In this document: positions 43,389 through 54,108 of the stretch, one piece after another
Layout of the letters: each line of letters begins with the position of its first letter
How positions within the stretch are numbered: position 1 is the first letter of the stretch
Origin: Geminicoccaceae bacterium
GTDB taxonomy: Bacteria > Pseudomonadota > Alphaproteobacteria > Geminicoccales > Geminicoccaceae
DNA: 64,000 nucleotides
Direction of reading: 5' to 3'
NCBI GenBank assembly: GCA_020638495.1
Contig: JACKIN010000010.1
Coordinates: forward strand, 65,431 to 129,430
Position numbers and translations under genes: made by a program
Notes under the pieces: generated by a model
The model's input: the letters and a program-made list of their open reading frames with translations, nothing else
Told to the model about the DNA's origin: nothing
Database searches by the model: none

Positions 43389-44162
43389 ATGGCTTTCGAG
43401 ACGATCCTTGTCGACAAGCGCGACACGATCGCCGTCATCACCCTCAACCGGCCCAAGCAGCTCAATGCGCTGAACGGCCAGCTCATCGACGAGCTGCGCC
43501 GCGCCCTCGCCAGCCTCGACGCCGACCCGGCCATCGCCGCCATCGTGCTCACCGGCTCCGACAAGGCCTTCGCCGCCGGTGCCGACATCAAGGAGATGGC
43601 CGAGCTCGATTTCGCCCAGGCCTATGGCAGCGACTTCATCGGCGCCTGGCACAGGATCGCCGAGCACCGGAAGCCGGTGATCGCGGCGGTCGCCGGCTAT
43701 GCGCTGGGCGGCGGCTGCGAGCTCGCCCTGATGTGCGACATCATCCTCGCCGCCGAGAACGCCAAGTTCGGCCAGCCCGAGATCAATCTCGGGACGATCC
43801 CCGGCGCGGGCGGCACGCAGCGCCTGACCCGCGCCATCGGCAAGTCGAAGGCCATGGAGATGATCCTGACCGGTCGCAACATGGACGCCGTGGAGGCGGA
43901 GCGGGCCAACCTGGTGGCGCGGGTGGTGCCGCTCGGCGACCTGCTCGACGAGGCGGTGGCCCTCGCCCAGGCCATCGCCACGAAGTCGCAGCCGATCGTC
44001 GCCATGGCGAAGGAGGCGGTGGACGTCGCCTACGAGACGACGCTCGCCGAGGGCATCCGCTTCGAGAAGCGCAGCTTCTACGCCACCTTCGCCACCGCCG
44101 ATCGGCGCGAGGGCATGCTCGCCTTCGCCGAGAAGCGGAGCCCCAACTTCGCCCAGAGCTGA
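43389..44162 (+). CDS. Enoyl-CoA hydratase
   Basis: The 257-residue crotonase-fold enzyme hydrates 2-enoyl-CoA in beta-oxidation. It has the oxyanion segment FAAGADIKEMAEL and AGYALGGGCELALMCD with the first catalytic Glu, and GQPEINLGTIPGAGGTQRLT with the second. The C-terminus (EKRSFYATFATADRREGMLA) is the usual short-chain hydratase end. Placement between mutM and rpsT near dnaA is a recurring order in this bacterial group. Start ATG 43389 follows GGAGAA. Confidence 0.94.
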   Translation: MAFETILVDKRDTIAVITLNRPKQLNALNGQLIDELRRALASLDADPAIAAIVLTGSDKAFAAGADIKEMAELDFAQAYGSDFIGAWHRIAEHRKPVIAAVAGYALGGGCELALMCDIILAAENAKFGQPEINLGTIPGAGGTQRLTRAIGKSKAMEMILTGRNMDAVEAERANLVARVVPLGDLLDEAVALAQAIATKSQPIVAMAKEAVDVAYETTLAEGIRFEKRSFYATFATADRREGMLAFAEKRSPNFAQS

Positions 44163-44193
44163 GCCACCGCCCCCGACGAGCGGGCAGCGCCGA

Positions 44194-44222
44194 TTGACGG
44201 GCGCCCGCTTCATGGGTATAGG
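44194..44222 (+). promoter_or_regulatory. Promoter of rpsT
   Basis: TTGACG (44194-44199) and TATAGG (44217-44222) are separated by exactly 17 bases, 30 bases before the rpsT start. This is one of the best vegetative promoters in the window, as expected for a ribosomal protein gene. Confidence 0.75.
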
Positions 44223-44251
44223 GACGGGCCTTTTTACAGATGAGGGTTATC

Positions 44252-44530
44252 GTGGCGCATAGTCGTACAGCCAGGAAGCGTATCCGTCAGACCGCGAAGC
44301 GGACGGAGCTCAACAAGAGCCGGATCAGCCGGATTCGGACATTCGTCCGCAAGCTGGACGACGCGCTCGCACGCGGCGACGCGCCGGCCGCCACGGCCGC
44401 CTTCGCCGCCGCGGCGCCGGAGCTGCAACGCGGCGTGACCAAGGGCGTGCTCCATCGCAACACCGTGGCGCGGAAGATCTCGCGGCTGTCGCAGCGTGTC
44501 CGCCTGCTGGCGACCAGCCAGCCCGGTTGA
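44252..44530 (+). CDS. rpsT: 30S ribosomal protein S20
   Basis: The 92-residue protein starts AHSRTARKRIRQTAKRTELN after the initiator, continues RISRIRTFVRKLDDALARGD and ends with KGVLHRNTVARKISRLSQRV, all typical for S20, an early-assembling 16S rRNA-binding protein of helical bundles. The GTG at 44252 fits the family N-terminus and has TGAGGG before it; the ATG at 44240 would add four residues. A perfect hairpin follows and then the dnaA upstream region. Confidence 0.95.
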   Translation: MAHSRTARKRIRQTAKRTELNKSRISRIRTFVRKLDDALARGDAPAATAAFAAAAPELQRGVTKGVLHRNTVARKISRLSQRVRLLATSQPG

Positions 44531-44536
44531 ATCATC

Positions 44537-44554
44537 GGGCGGGTCGTCCCGCCC
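44537..44554 (+). terminator. Hairpin after rpsT
   Basis: GGGCGGG (44537-44543) pairs perfectly with CCCGCCC (44548-44554) around a TCGT loop, 6 bases past the rpsT stop. A C-rich tail replaces the U tract. Confidence 0.6.
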
Positions 44555-44623
44555 CCTCCATCACCGACGACGTGGAGCACCGAGCAAGCGTGGCCCTAGA
44601 GCTATGGGGCGACGCTCCCTCGG

Positions 44624-44637
44624 TGTTGACCAACACG
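44624..44637. promoter_or_regulatory. Palindrome over the putative dnaA -35 element
   Basis: GTGTTG-AC-CAACAC is a perfect inverted repeat with a 2-base centre. The TTGACC within it could be a -35 element, so a protein bound here would block a dnaA promoter. No regulator can be named. Confidence 0.35.
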
Positions 44638-45029
44638 CCCGATTCATCAACTAAAACGCGAATTTCTGCGTTCTCTTTTCGATCCTCTTGCCAGCGCGTT
44701 CATGCACGGTTACTGTCCGGAGATGCGCTGCGGCTTCCCGCCTGCGTCGATCATCATCGAACTACAGTAACGCGTACAGTCAAGCAGAGTATGTGGGCGC
44801 ACTCTATTGATGCTAAACCGACAGGCGAGCAACGACAGGGCGAGCAGGCGCCAAGAACCGTCATGCGCTTGTCGTGGTCTCGTCATCATGGGCTCGGCGC
44901 GTTGCTGGACGGGGCACGACAGGGCAAGTAACCAAGGCGAACGGCAGTCCCGCCGGTTCGCTCCGCACTAGAACGGATCGCACGCTCATGGGTCGAGGGA
45001 GCAAGTCCGAGGCGGTTGTCGAGGCAGAT

Positions 45030-46511
45030 ATGGCCGGTCCGCTTGGCGCTGAACTGACGCAGCAATGGTCGCGCGTGCGCGGCCTGCTCCGGGCCGAGTT
45101 CGGCGACACCGCCTACTCGACCTGGCTGCGCCCGCTCGAGGCCATCGCCCTCGACGGCGACCGCGTGCTGATAGTCGTGCCGACCCAGTTCATGCGCGAC
45201 TGGGTGGTCAACAACTACGCCGACCGGATCCGCGCCCACTGGACCAGCGTCAACCCGACGGTCCGCAGCGTGGCGCTCGACGTGCGGCCGGCGCGACTCG
45301 ACCCGACGCGACTCGACCCTGCGCGGCTCGACGACAGCGGCCGCCTGGCCGGACGGCCTGCGACCAAGCCGCGCATCGTCGCCGACAATGTCCGCGAGGC
45401 CCATGCTGAAGGCGCGCCCCCGGCAGTGGAATCCCGCGAGCCGGGCAAGGCAGCCGACCGGCAGGCCGGACCGGCGGAGCTCGCCGAGTTCGGCGCCGGG
45501 CTCGACCCGCGCTTCACCTTCGACACCTTCATCGTCGGCAAGCCCAACGAGTTCGCGGTGGCCGCCGCCGAGCGCATGGCGCTGAGCGCCACGCCGCCCT
45601 TCAACCCGCTTTTCCTCTATGGCGGGGTGGGGCTCGGCAAGACCCATCTCATGCACGCGATCGGCTGGCGGGCGAAGCAGAACGATCCCGACCGCCGGGT
45701 TGTCTACCTTTCGGCCGAGAAGTTCATGTACCAGTTCGTCCGCGCCATCCGGCAGCGCGACACCATGGGCTTCAAGGAGATGTTCCGCTCGGTCGACCTC
45801 CTCATGGTCGACGACGTGCAGTTCATCAGCGGCAAGGACAGCACGCAGGAGGAGTTCTTCCACACCTTCAACGCGCTGGCCGAACGTGGCAGCTCCATTG
45901 TGATTTCAGCCGATCGCAGCCCCTCGGACCTCGCCGGGCTGGAGGAGCGCATCCGCTCGCGCCTCGGCTGGGGGCTGGTCGCCGACATCCACCCCACCAC
46001 CTACGAGCTCCGCCTCGGCATCCTCCAGGCCAAGGCCGAGCAGCTCGGCGTCGAGGTCGAGCCGGAGGTCACCGAGTTCCTGGCGCACCGCATCACCTCC
46101 AACGTCCGCGAGCTCGAGGGTGCGCTCAACCGCATCGTCCACCAGGCGACGCTGATCCGCCGGCCGGTCTCGATCGAGATGGCCCAGGACGTGCTCCGCG
46201 ACCTCTTGCGCTCGAACGAGCGGCGGGTGACGATCGAGGAGATCCAGCGGGCCGTGGTCGAGCATTTCCAGCTCAAGATGGCCGACATGAGCTCGACCCG
46301 CCGGGCGCGGGCCGTCGCCCGGCCGCGCCAGGTGGCGATGTACCTCGCCAAGCAGCTCACCCCCCGCTCGCTGCCCGAGATCGGCAAGAAATTCGGCAAT
46401 CGCGACCACACCACGGTGATGCACGCGGTCAAGCAGATCGAGAAGCTCTGCGAGGAGGACCGCTCCCTTGCCGACGACGTGGCGGCGCTGAAGCGCCGGC
46501 TCGCCGGCTGA
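45030..46511 (+). CDS. dnaA: Chromosomal replication initiator protein DnaA
   Basis: The 493-residue AAA+ protein binds and melts the origin. Domain I is at the start (TQQWSRVRGLLRAEFGDTAY, STWLRPLEAI), domain II is a variable linker with a RLDP repeat, domain III has Walker A GGVGLGKTHL, Walker B LLMVDDVQFI and sensor ADRSPSDLAGLEERIRSRLG, and domain IV ends with the DNA-binding GNRDHTTVMHAVKQIEKL. ATG 45030 is chosen because GAGGCAG precedes it and domain I begins at once; ATG 44988 would add 14 residues without a visible ribosome binding site. A hairpin follows the gene. Confidence 0.94.
   Translation: MAGPLGAELTQQWSRVRGLLRAEFGDTAYSTWLRPLEAIALDGDRVLIVVPTQFMRDWVVNNYADRIRAHWTSVNPTVRSVALDVRPARLDPTRLDPARLDDSGRLAGRPATKPRIVADNVREAHAEGAPPAVESREPGKAADRQAGPAELAEFGAGLDPRFTFDTFIVGKPNEFAVAAAERMALSATPPFNPLFLYGGVGLGKTHLMHAIGWRAKQNDPDRRVVYLSAEKFMYQFVRAIRQRDTMGFKEMFRSVDLLMVDDVQFISGKDSTQEEFFHTFNALAERGSSIVISADRSPSDLAGLEERIRSRLGWGLVADIHPTTYELRLGILQAKAEQLGVEVEPEVTEFLAHRITSNVRELEGALNRIVHQATLIRRPVSIEMAQDVLRDLLRSNERRVTIEEIQRAVVEHFQLKMADMSSTRRARAVARPRQVAMYLAKQLTPRSLPEIGKKFGNRDHTTVMHAVKQIEKLCEEDRSLADDVAALKRRLAG
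45290..45334 (+). repeat. Tandem 15-base repeat in the dnaA linker
   Basis: Three imperfect copies of a 15-base unit (second copy GACGCGACTCGACCC, 45305-45319) encode ARLDP-TRLDP-ARLDD. It lies in the flexible domain II linker, where length changes are tolerated, and probably expands or shrinks by slippage. Confidence 0.7.
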
Positions 46512-46519
46512 GCCGGCCC

Positions 46520-46538
46520 GGCCGGGGCCGCCCCGGCC
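46520..46538 (+). terminator. Hairpin after dnaA
   Basis: GGCCGGGG (46520-46527) pairs perfectly with CCCCGGCC (46531-46538) around a 3-base loop, 9 bases past the dnaA stop. No U tract. It may reduce read-through into dnaN. Confidence 0.5.
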
Positions 46539-46662
46539 CCCGGCCCCGCTGATGACGAAAAAGATCAACGCGCGCGCGGAATTCTGCTAGCTTCTCCGGC
46601 CCATAGGACGGGTGCGGAGACGCCTGCTTCTCTTCGCCCAAATCGAGAGAATTCCCGTTCCA

Positions 46663-47787
46663 ATGAAGCTAGCGATTGAGCGTGCTGCCCTTCTGCGATC
46701 GCTGTCGCACGTCCAGGCCGTCGTCGAGCGCCGCACCACCATCCCGATCCTGTCGAACGTCAAGCTCGCGGCAGGTGGCGATGGCCTGCATCTGACGGCG
46801 ACCGACATGGACCTGTCCATGGCGTCGAGCGAGACGGCGCGGGTGCAGGACGATGGCGTCACCACCGTCTCGGCGCACACGCTCTTCGACATCGTCCGGA
46901 AGCTGCCCGATGGCAGCGAGGTGCTGATCGAGCAGGAGCCGAACGCGAGCGAGATTTCGGTCCGCGCCGGCCGGGCGGTCTTCACCCTGCCCTGCATCAA
47001 GGCCGACGAGTTCCCGGCGATGGACGGCGACGCCGAGGCCTACGACGTCACCTTCGACATGCCGGCCGCCGACCTGCGCAAGCTGATCGACAAGACCCGC
47101 TTCGCCATCTCGACCGAGGAAACCCGCTACTACCTGAACGGCATCCACGTCCATGCCTCGGGCGCCGGCGCCACGGCGGTGCTGCGCGGCGTCGCCACCG
47201 ACGGGCACCGCCTCGCCAAGATCGAGATCGCCCTGCCGGACGGGGCCGAGGGCATCCCCTCGATCATCATCCCGCGCAAGACCGTGACCGAGCTTCGAAA
47301 GCTGATCGACGCCATCGACGGCGAGATCCGGGTCAAGGTCTCGACCAACCGCATCCAGTTCGTCCTCGACCAGGCGGTGCTCGTCTCGCGGCTGATCGAC
47401 GGCACGTTCCCGGACTACGAGCGGGTCATCCCGGTCGGCAACGAGAAGGTGGCGGCGATCGACACGAAGCTCTTCGCCGAGACCGTCGATCGCGTCTCGA
47501 CCATCTCGACCGAGCGGGCCCGCGCCATCAAGCTGCGCTTCGACGACGGCCGGATCACCGCCTCGGCGGTCAGCACCGAGGCCGGGCGGGCGGTCGAGGA
47601 GCTCGATGCCGACTATGCGGGCGAGCCTTTGGAGATCGGCTTCAACAGCCGCTACATCCTCGACATGCTGGCCGAGGTGGCGGGTGACCAGGTGCGCCTC
47701 GAGATGGCCAACCCCGCCGCCCCCACGCTGGTGCGCGACCCGGCCGACGGCAGTGTCGTCTACGTCCTGATGCCGATGCGTGTCTGA
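46663..47787 (+). CDS. dnaN: DNA polymerase III beta subunit (sliding clamp)
   Basis: The 374-residue protein forms the ring clamp that tethers DNA polymerase III. It has the three-domain layout: start MKLAIERAALLRSLSHVQAV, TTIPILSNVKL, central TDGHRLAKIEIALP and end YVLMPMRV, with the hydrophobic partner-binding pocket residues at the C-terminus. ATG 46663 gives the exact family start; an in-frame ATG 51 bases upstream does not. It lies 151 bases after dnaA. Confidence 0.96.
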   Translation: MKLAIERAALLRSLSHVQAVVERRTTIPILSNVKLAAGGDGLHLTATDMDLSMASSETARVQDDGVTTVSAHTLFDIVRKLPDGSEVLIEQEPNASEISVRAGRAVFTLPCIKADEFPAMDGDAEAYDVTFDMPAADLRKLIDKTRFAISTEETRYYLNGIHVHASGAGATAVLRGVATDGHRLAKIEIALPDGAEGIPSIIIPRKTVTELRKLIDAIDGEIRVKVSTNRIQFVLDQAVLVSRLIDGTFPDYERVIPVGNEKVAAIDTKLFAETVDRVSTISTERARAIKLRFDDGRITASAVSTEAGRAVEELDADYAGEPLEIGFNSRYILDMLAEVAGDQVRLEMANPAAPTLVRDPADGSVVYVLMPMRV

Positions 47788-47844
47788 CCGGCGGACCCGA
47801 CCGATGGCGGTCGCAGGCGATGGCGAGCGCGAGGCGAGGTTCAG

Positions 47845-49006
47845 TTGAGCCCGCTTCGCGAGGCCGCGCGCGCGAGGCCGACCCGCGAGACCGATCCGGC
47901 GAGGCCGGCGCTGGAGCGCCTGCGGCTCCGGGATTTCCGCAACTACGCTGGGCTCGAGCTCGAGCTGGCACCCGGTCCGATCGTGCTCTTCGGCCCGAAC
48001 GGCGCCGGCAAGACGAATCTGCTCGAAGCCATCTCGCTCCTGGCCCCGGGCCGCGGCCTGCGGCGCGCCCGGCTCGAGGCGCTCGACCGCGATGGTGCCG
48101 CGGCCCCCTTCCGCCTCGAGGCCGGGCTGCGCACGCCCGATGGCCCCGTCGACGTCGCCAGCGGCCGCGAGCCGGAGAGCGACCGCCGCTGGCTCGAGAT
48201 CGCCGGCCAGCCGGTCCGCGGCCTCGCCGCCCTCGCCGACCTCGTCGCCATCACCTGGCTCACCCCGGCCATGGACCGCCTCTTCGTCGACGCCGCGGCC
48301 GAGCGGCGCCGTTTCCTCGACCGGCTGGTGCTCGGCGTCTACCCCGACCATGCGCGTCGCCTCGCCATCTTCGAGCGGGCGATGCGCGAGCGCTCGCTGG
48401 TGCTGCGCCAGGGCCCCCGCGATGCGACCTGGCTCGACATCCTGGAACAGCGCATGGCCGAATCGGGCGTGGCCATCGCGGCGGGCCGGCGCGAGCTGGC
48501 CGCCGGCCTCGGCACGCTCCTGGCCGAGCCGGACCCGGCTTTGCCCCGTCTGCGCCTCGAGCTCGACGGCAGCGTCGAGACCTGGCTCGACGACATGGCC
48601 GCCCTCGACGCCGAGCAGCGCCTCGCCGACGCCCTGGCCGCGGCCCGCGCCCAGGATACGGAGGCCGGTGGCGCCGCCATCGGCCCGCATCGCAGCGACC
48701 TCGTCGCCATCGATCTCGCCACCAACGAGGCGGCGCCGCGCGTCTCGACCGGCCGGCAGAAGGCCATGCTGCTCGCCATCGTGCTCGCCGAGGTCCGCCT
48801 GCGCGAGCTGGTCGCGGGCGACCTGCCCATTCTCCTGCTCGACGAGACCGCCGCGCATCTCGACCCGACCCGCCGTGCCGGCCTCGCCGAGCGGCTCCTC
48901 GCCCTCGGTGCCCAGGTGCTCCTTACCGGCACCGAGCGCCATCTCTTCAGTGGCCTCGACGGCCACGCCACCTTCATCCATGTCGACCGAGGACTGATCC
49001 GAGCCG

Positions 49007-49014
<8 letters not shown>
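47845..49014 (+). CDS. recF: DNA replication and repair protein RecF
   Basis: The 389-residue SMC-like ATPase loads RecA at gaps. It has RLRDFRNYAGLELELAPG, Walker A GPNGAGKTNLLEAISLL (about 50-66), the RecF-typical FVDAAAERRRFLDRLV, the ABC signature region VSTGRQKAMLLAIVLAE and Walker B ILLLDETAAHLD. A 20-residue Arg-rich N-terminus precedes the fold. The start is TTG 47845 behind GCGAGG. It ends 8 bases inside gyrB, so the two are coupled. Confidence 0.93.
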
Positions 49015-51478
<2,464 letters not shown>

Positions 51479-51484
51479 TCGTCA

Positions 51485-51727
51485 ATGCCGACCATTGGCC
51501 GCTGGCGCGGCCATCGCTTCTATTTCTACAGCCATGAGCCCAATGAGCCGCCGCACGTTCACGTCGATTCGAGCAACCGAACCGCGAAATTCTGGCTGCA
51601 GCCGGTTGCGCTTGCGCGTAATGTCGGGTTTCGCGCGGATGAGTTGGGCGCTTTGATTGCTCATGTCCGTGAACATGCGGCCGAGTATCTGGAGGCCTGG
51701 AATGGGCATTTTGGCGGCGAGCGCTGA
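51485..51727 (+). CDS. DUF4160 domain protein
   Basis: The 80-residue protein reads MPTIGRWRGHRFYFYSHEPN, EPPHVHVDSSNRTAKFWLQP and ADELGALIAHVREHAAEYLE. FYFYSHEPNEPPHVHV is the DUF4160 hallmark, with conserved His residues that could bind metal. The family is often next to DUF2442 genes, as here, and the pair resembles a toxin-antitoxin arrangement, but no activity is proven to my knowledge. It starts 6 bases after gyrB, so it rides on the gyrB transcript. Confidence 0.85.
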   Translation: MPTIGRWRGHRFYFYSHEPNEPPHVHVDSSNRTAKFWLQPVALARNVGFRADELGALIAHVREHAAEYLEAWNGHFGGER

Positions 51728-51956
51728 CGAACGCGTCCGAGACGTCCGTTTCGACGATAACACGCTCAGCGTCGACCTGATGGACGGCCGGACCATCACC
51801 GTCCCCCTCGCCTGGTACCCGAAACTTCTGGACGCGAGCGCTGCCGACCGGGCCAACTGGGAGGTGGCCGGTGGCGGCTATGGCCTGCACTGGCCCGCGC
51901 TGGACGAGGACCTCAGCACCGAAGGCCTGCTCCGTGGCGCTCCCGCACCCGCCTGA
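51702..51956 (+). CDS. DUF2442 domain protein
   Basis: The 84-residue protein has the DUF2442 pattern: RVRDVRFDDNTLSVDLMDGR, TITVPLAWYPKLLDAS and YGLHWPALDEDLSTEGLLRG. It overlaps the DUF4160 gene by 26 bases, and ATG 51702 has GGAGG upstream, so translation is coupled. DUF2442 proteins are small, possibly DNA-binding partners of DUF4160. Function is unassigned. Confidence 0.85.
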   Translation: MGILAASADERVRDVRFDDNTLSVDLMDGRTITVPLAWYPKLLDASAADRANWEVAGGGYGLHWPALDEDLSTEGLLRGAPAPA

Positions 51957-52019
51957 AACAGCCGCAGCCGTCCCCACCGCCCAGCCCCTCGTCACCTGCG
52001 CTTCGTCCGCCACGGCCTT

Positions 52020-52037
52020 CACCGGCAAAGACCGGTG
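52020..52037. terminator. Possible bidirectional hairpin between the gyrB operon and MFS gene
   Basis: CACCGG (52020-52025) pairs with CCGGTG (52032-52037) around a 6-base loop. It lies between the convergent ends of the DUF2442 gene and the MFS gene. The stem is short and lacks a U tract, so this is tentative. Confidence 0.35.
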
Positions 52038-52090
52038 GGGCCAGGGTAGGCACGCCTTCCCTGCTCCTTCCTCTTTCATACCGGGCACGT

Positions 52091-53296
52091 TCAGCCCTCG
52101 GCCGCCGCCACCATGCGCTGCTTCGCCGCCGCGAAGGCGAGGCCAACGGCCAGCACGACGACGCCGCTGGCCATGATGGCCGGCCGGAAGCCGACGAGCG
52201 GGGTGATGGCGGCGAAGAGGGCGACGCCCGAGGCCTGGCCGGTGAACAGGCAGAAGGCGAAGAGCGAGACGGCGCCGCTGCGGTCCTCGGGCACCATCTG
52301 GGTGGCGTTGGCCTGCAGGGTGTTGTGCAGCATCATGTAGCCGAGCCCGGCGGCGTAGGCGCCGACGCCGACCAGTAGTGGCGCGGGGGAGATGGCGACG
52401 AGGGCGAAGCCGCCCAGCGCCACGGCACCGCCGATGCGGGCACAGCCGAATTCGCCGAGCCGGGCGATGATCCGGCCGGCGAGAACGGCGAAGGTCAGGC
52501 TGCCGAGGCCGAGGCAGCCGAGCACGGCGCCGATGCCGAGATTGCCGAGGCCGTGCTCCCTGGCCAGCAGGACCCCGATGAACGGCACGACCCCGAAGAC
52601 CGCGCCTTCGATGGCGACGGCGACCAGCACCACGCGCGGCCAGCGCAGGCGGAGGATGCGCGCGTACTGGCGCAGCGGGTTGACCAGAAAGCCGCTGCGC
52701 TGCGCCGCCTGTCTCGCGAGCCGCGGCAGATGCAGCCAGAGGCCGCCGGTCACGGCGGCGAGACCGAGGGACAGGAGCGCGAAGATGTAGCGCCAGTCCA
52801 TGTAGTGGGCGAGCATGCCCGAGACCGCGAAGCCGGCGATCGAGCCCAGGATGGCGCCGGTCATCAGGCGCGCGAGCGTCGTCTGCCGTTGGCTGTAGGG
52901 CACCGTCTCGCCGATGAAGGCGATCGACATCGGCACGATGCCGCCCGCGGCGAAGCCGGCGAGGGTTCGGGCGGCGACGAGCTGGTCGAGGCTGGCCACG
53001 AAGGCGCAGAGCAGCGAGAAGAGGGCCGCGAACGTGCAGCCGATGCTGGCAGTCCTGAAGGTGCCGAGCCGGCTGCCGACCGGCCCGAAGAGAAGCTGGC
53101 CCATGCCGTAGGCCACGGCATAGGCGATCACCGGTGCCGAGGCCTCGGCGATGCTGGCGTCGAAGCTGCGCGCGATTTCCGGCACCAGCGGATCGCAGGA
53201 GCGCAGGAGCGCTATCGAGAAGAAGCCGGCGAGGCTGAGCAGGAGGATCGCCTGCCCGTGCGGCGGGCCGTCGGTCGCGTCACCTGCCGCCGTCAT
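52091..53296 (-). CDS. MFS transporter
   Basis: The 401-residue protein has twelve hydrophobic segments of the major facilitator superfamily; motif A-like GPVGSRLGTFRTASIG is visible after helix 2, and GETVPYSQRQTTLARLMTGA follows helix 4. It most resembles drug/sugar proton exporters of the arabinose-efflux type (AraJ-like). ATG 53296 follows no strong ribosome binding site but begins the first membrane helix at about residue 15. It is divergent from the DUF1499 gene. Confidence 0.87.
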   Translation of the reverse strand: MTAAGDATDGPPHGQAILLLSLAGFFSIALLRSCDPLVPEIARSFDASIAEASAPVIAYAVAYGMGQLLFGPVGSRLGTFRTASIGCTFAALFSLLCAFVASLDQLVAARTLAGFAAGGIVPMSIAFIGETVPYSQRQTTLARLMTGAILGSIAGFAVSGMLAHYMDWRYIFALLSLGLAAVTGGLWLHLPRLARQAAQRSGFLVNPLRQYARILRLRWPRVVLVAVAIEGAVFGVVPFIGVLLAREHGLGNLGIGAVLGCLGLGSLTFAVLAGRIIARLGEFGCARIGGAVALGGFALVAISPAPLLVGVGAYAAGLGYMMLHNTLQANATQMVPEDRSGAVSLFAFCLFTGQASGVALFAAITPLVGFRPAIMASGVVVLAVGLAFAAAKQRMVAAAEG

Positions 53297-53496
53297 GTGT
53301 GGCCCGCCCGTTTCGAGACGGGCGGAGCCTAGCGTCGTTCCGCCTGGGGTGCCAGAGCGGGGCCGCCCCCGCCCGGACTGCCGCCCCGCCGGCTTGCCGC
53401 GGCCGCCATCGGGGCGTATTTTGCGAGCATGATCGCTGCCGACCTCCACGAGACCGGTCCCGTCGCGATGTGCGCCAGCGACGAACGCTCGCGCTG

Positions 53497-54045
53497 ATGT
53501 GGCCCATGCCGGAGCGGATCGCCAGGCGCGGCGCGAGTGACACACGGTGGCCGGCCGGAACGGCGGCACTGCTGATGCTGATGAGCCTGCTCGCTGCCTG
53601 CGGCTTCGGTGCCGCCTCCGATGCCGAGCGCCTCGCCCTCGACCCCCTGACGCTCGAGCGCACCGGCTGGCCGAACGACTATCTCGTCTGCCCGGCCGAG
53701 CGCTGCACGGCACCGGCCGACCGCACCGCGCCGGTGCTCGACCTGCCGGCGCTGGACCAGCTCCGTCTCTGGGAGGAGATGGCGGCGATGAGCGAGCGGA
53801 CCCGCATCCTCGGCATGGACGAGACCGCCCTCACCCTCCATGTCGAGCAGAGGAGCCGCATCTTCGGCTTCATCGACACGATTGTCGTCCATGTCCTGCC
53901 CTTCGACGACGGCCTGCCCACGGCCGAGCGCAGCACCTTCGCCGCCTATTCCAGGTCCGAGCTCGGCTTCGGCGACATGGGGGTCAACCAGGCCCGGCTG
54001 GAGAGCTGGATCGCCCAGGTCGAGGCGGTCGCCGGCACGCGCTGA
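53497..54045 (+). CDS. DUF1499 lipoprotein
   Basis: The 182-residue protein has a signal with lipobox (LLMLMSLLAACGFG), so it is probably a membrane-anchored lipoprotein. The mature part has the DUF1499 hallmark NDYLVCPAERC, EMAAMSERTRILGMDETALT and RSELGFGDMGVNQARLESWI. DUF1499 proteins have no established function. The start may be ATG 53497 or 53506. It lies 63 bases before the ABC transporter operon and may be co-expressed, but the link is not proven. Confidence 0.8.
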   Translation: MWPMPERIARRGASDTRWPAGTAALLMLMSLLAACGFGAASDAERLALDPLTLERTGWPNDYLVCPAERCTAPADRTAPVLDLPALDQLRLWEEMAAMSERTRILGMDETALTLHVEQRSRIFGFIDTIVVHVLPFDDGLPTAERSTFAAYSRSELGFGDMGVNQARLESWIAQVEAVAGTR

Positions 54046-54108
54046 CCGGCTTGACCGCCCCGGGCCCAGCGCCCAAGCTCGCGGGCAGGAAGAGCGGGGA
54101 GGCAAGAA

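Larger units (their letters stand above)
44531..45029. other. dnaA upstream region, candidate replication origin
   Basis: This 499-base gap is less GC-rich than its surroundings, notably 44620-44820. It holds the rpsT terminator hairpin, a 14-base palindrome GTGTTGACCAACAC (44624-44637), and an inverted repeat GTTACTGT (44709-44716) / ACAGTAAC (44764-44771) with a third ACAGT at 44776. I found no clear DnaA boxes (TTATCCACA or its complement), so origin function is only suggested by position between rpsT and dnaA. A weak promoter TTGACC-N17-AACTAA (44626-44654) could serve dnaA. Confidence 0.4.

Noticed and set aside
44531..45029. Classical DnaA boxes
   Set aside because: I searched by eye for TTATCCACA-like sequences on both strands and found none convincing, so no box was listed.
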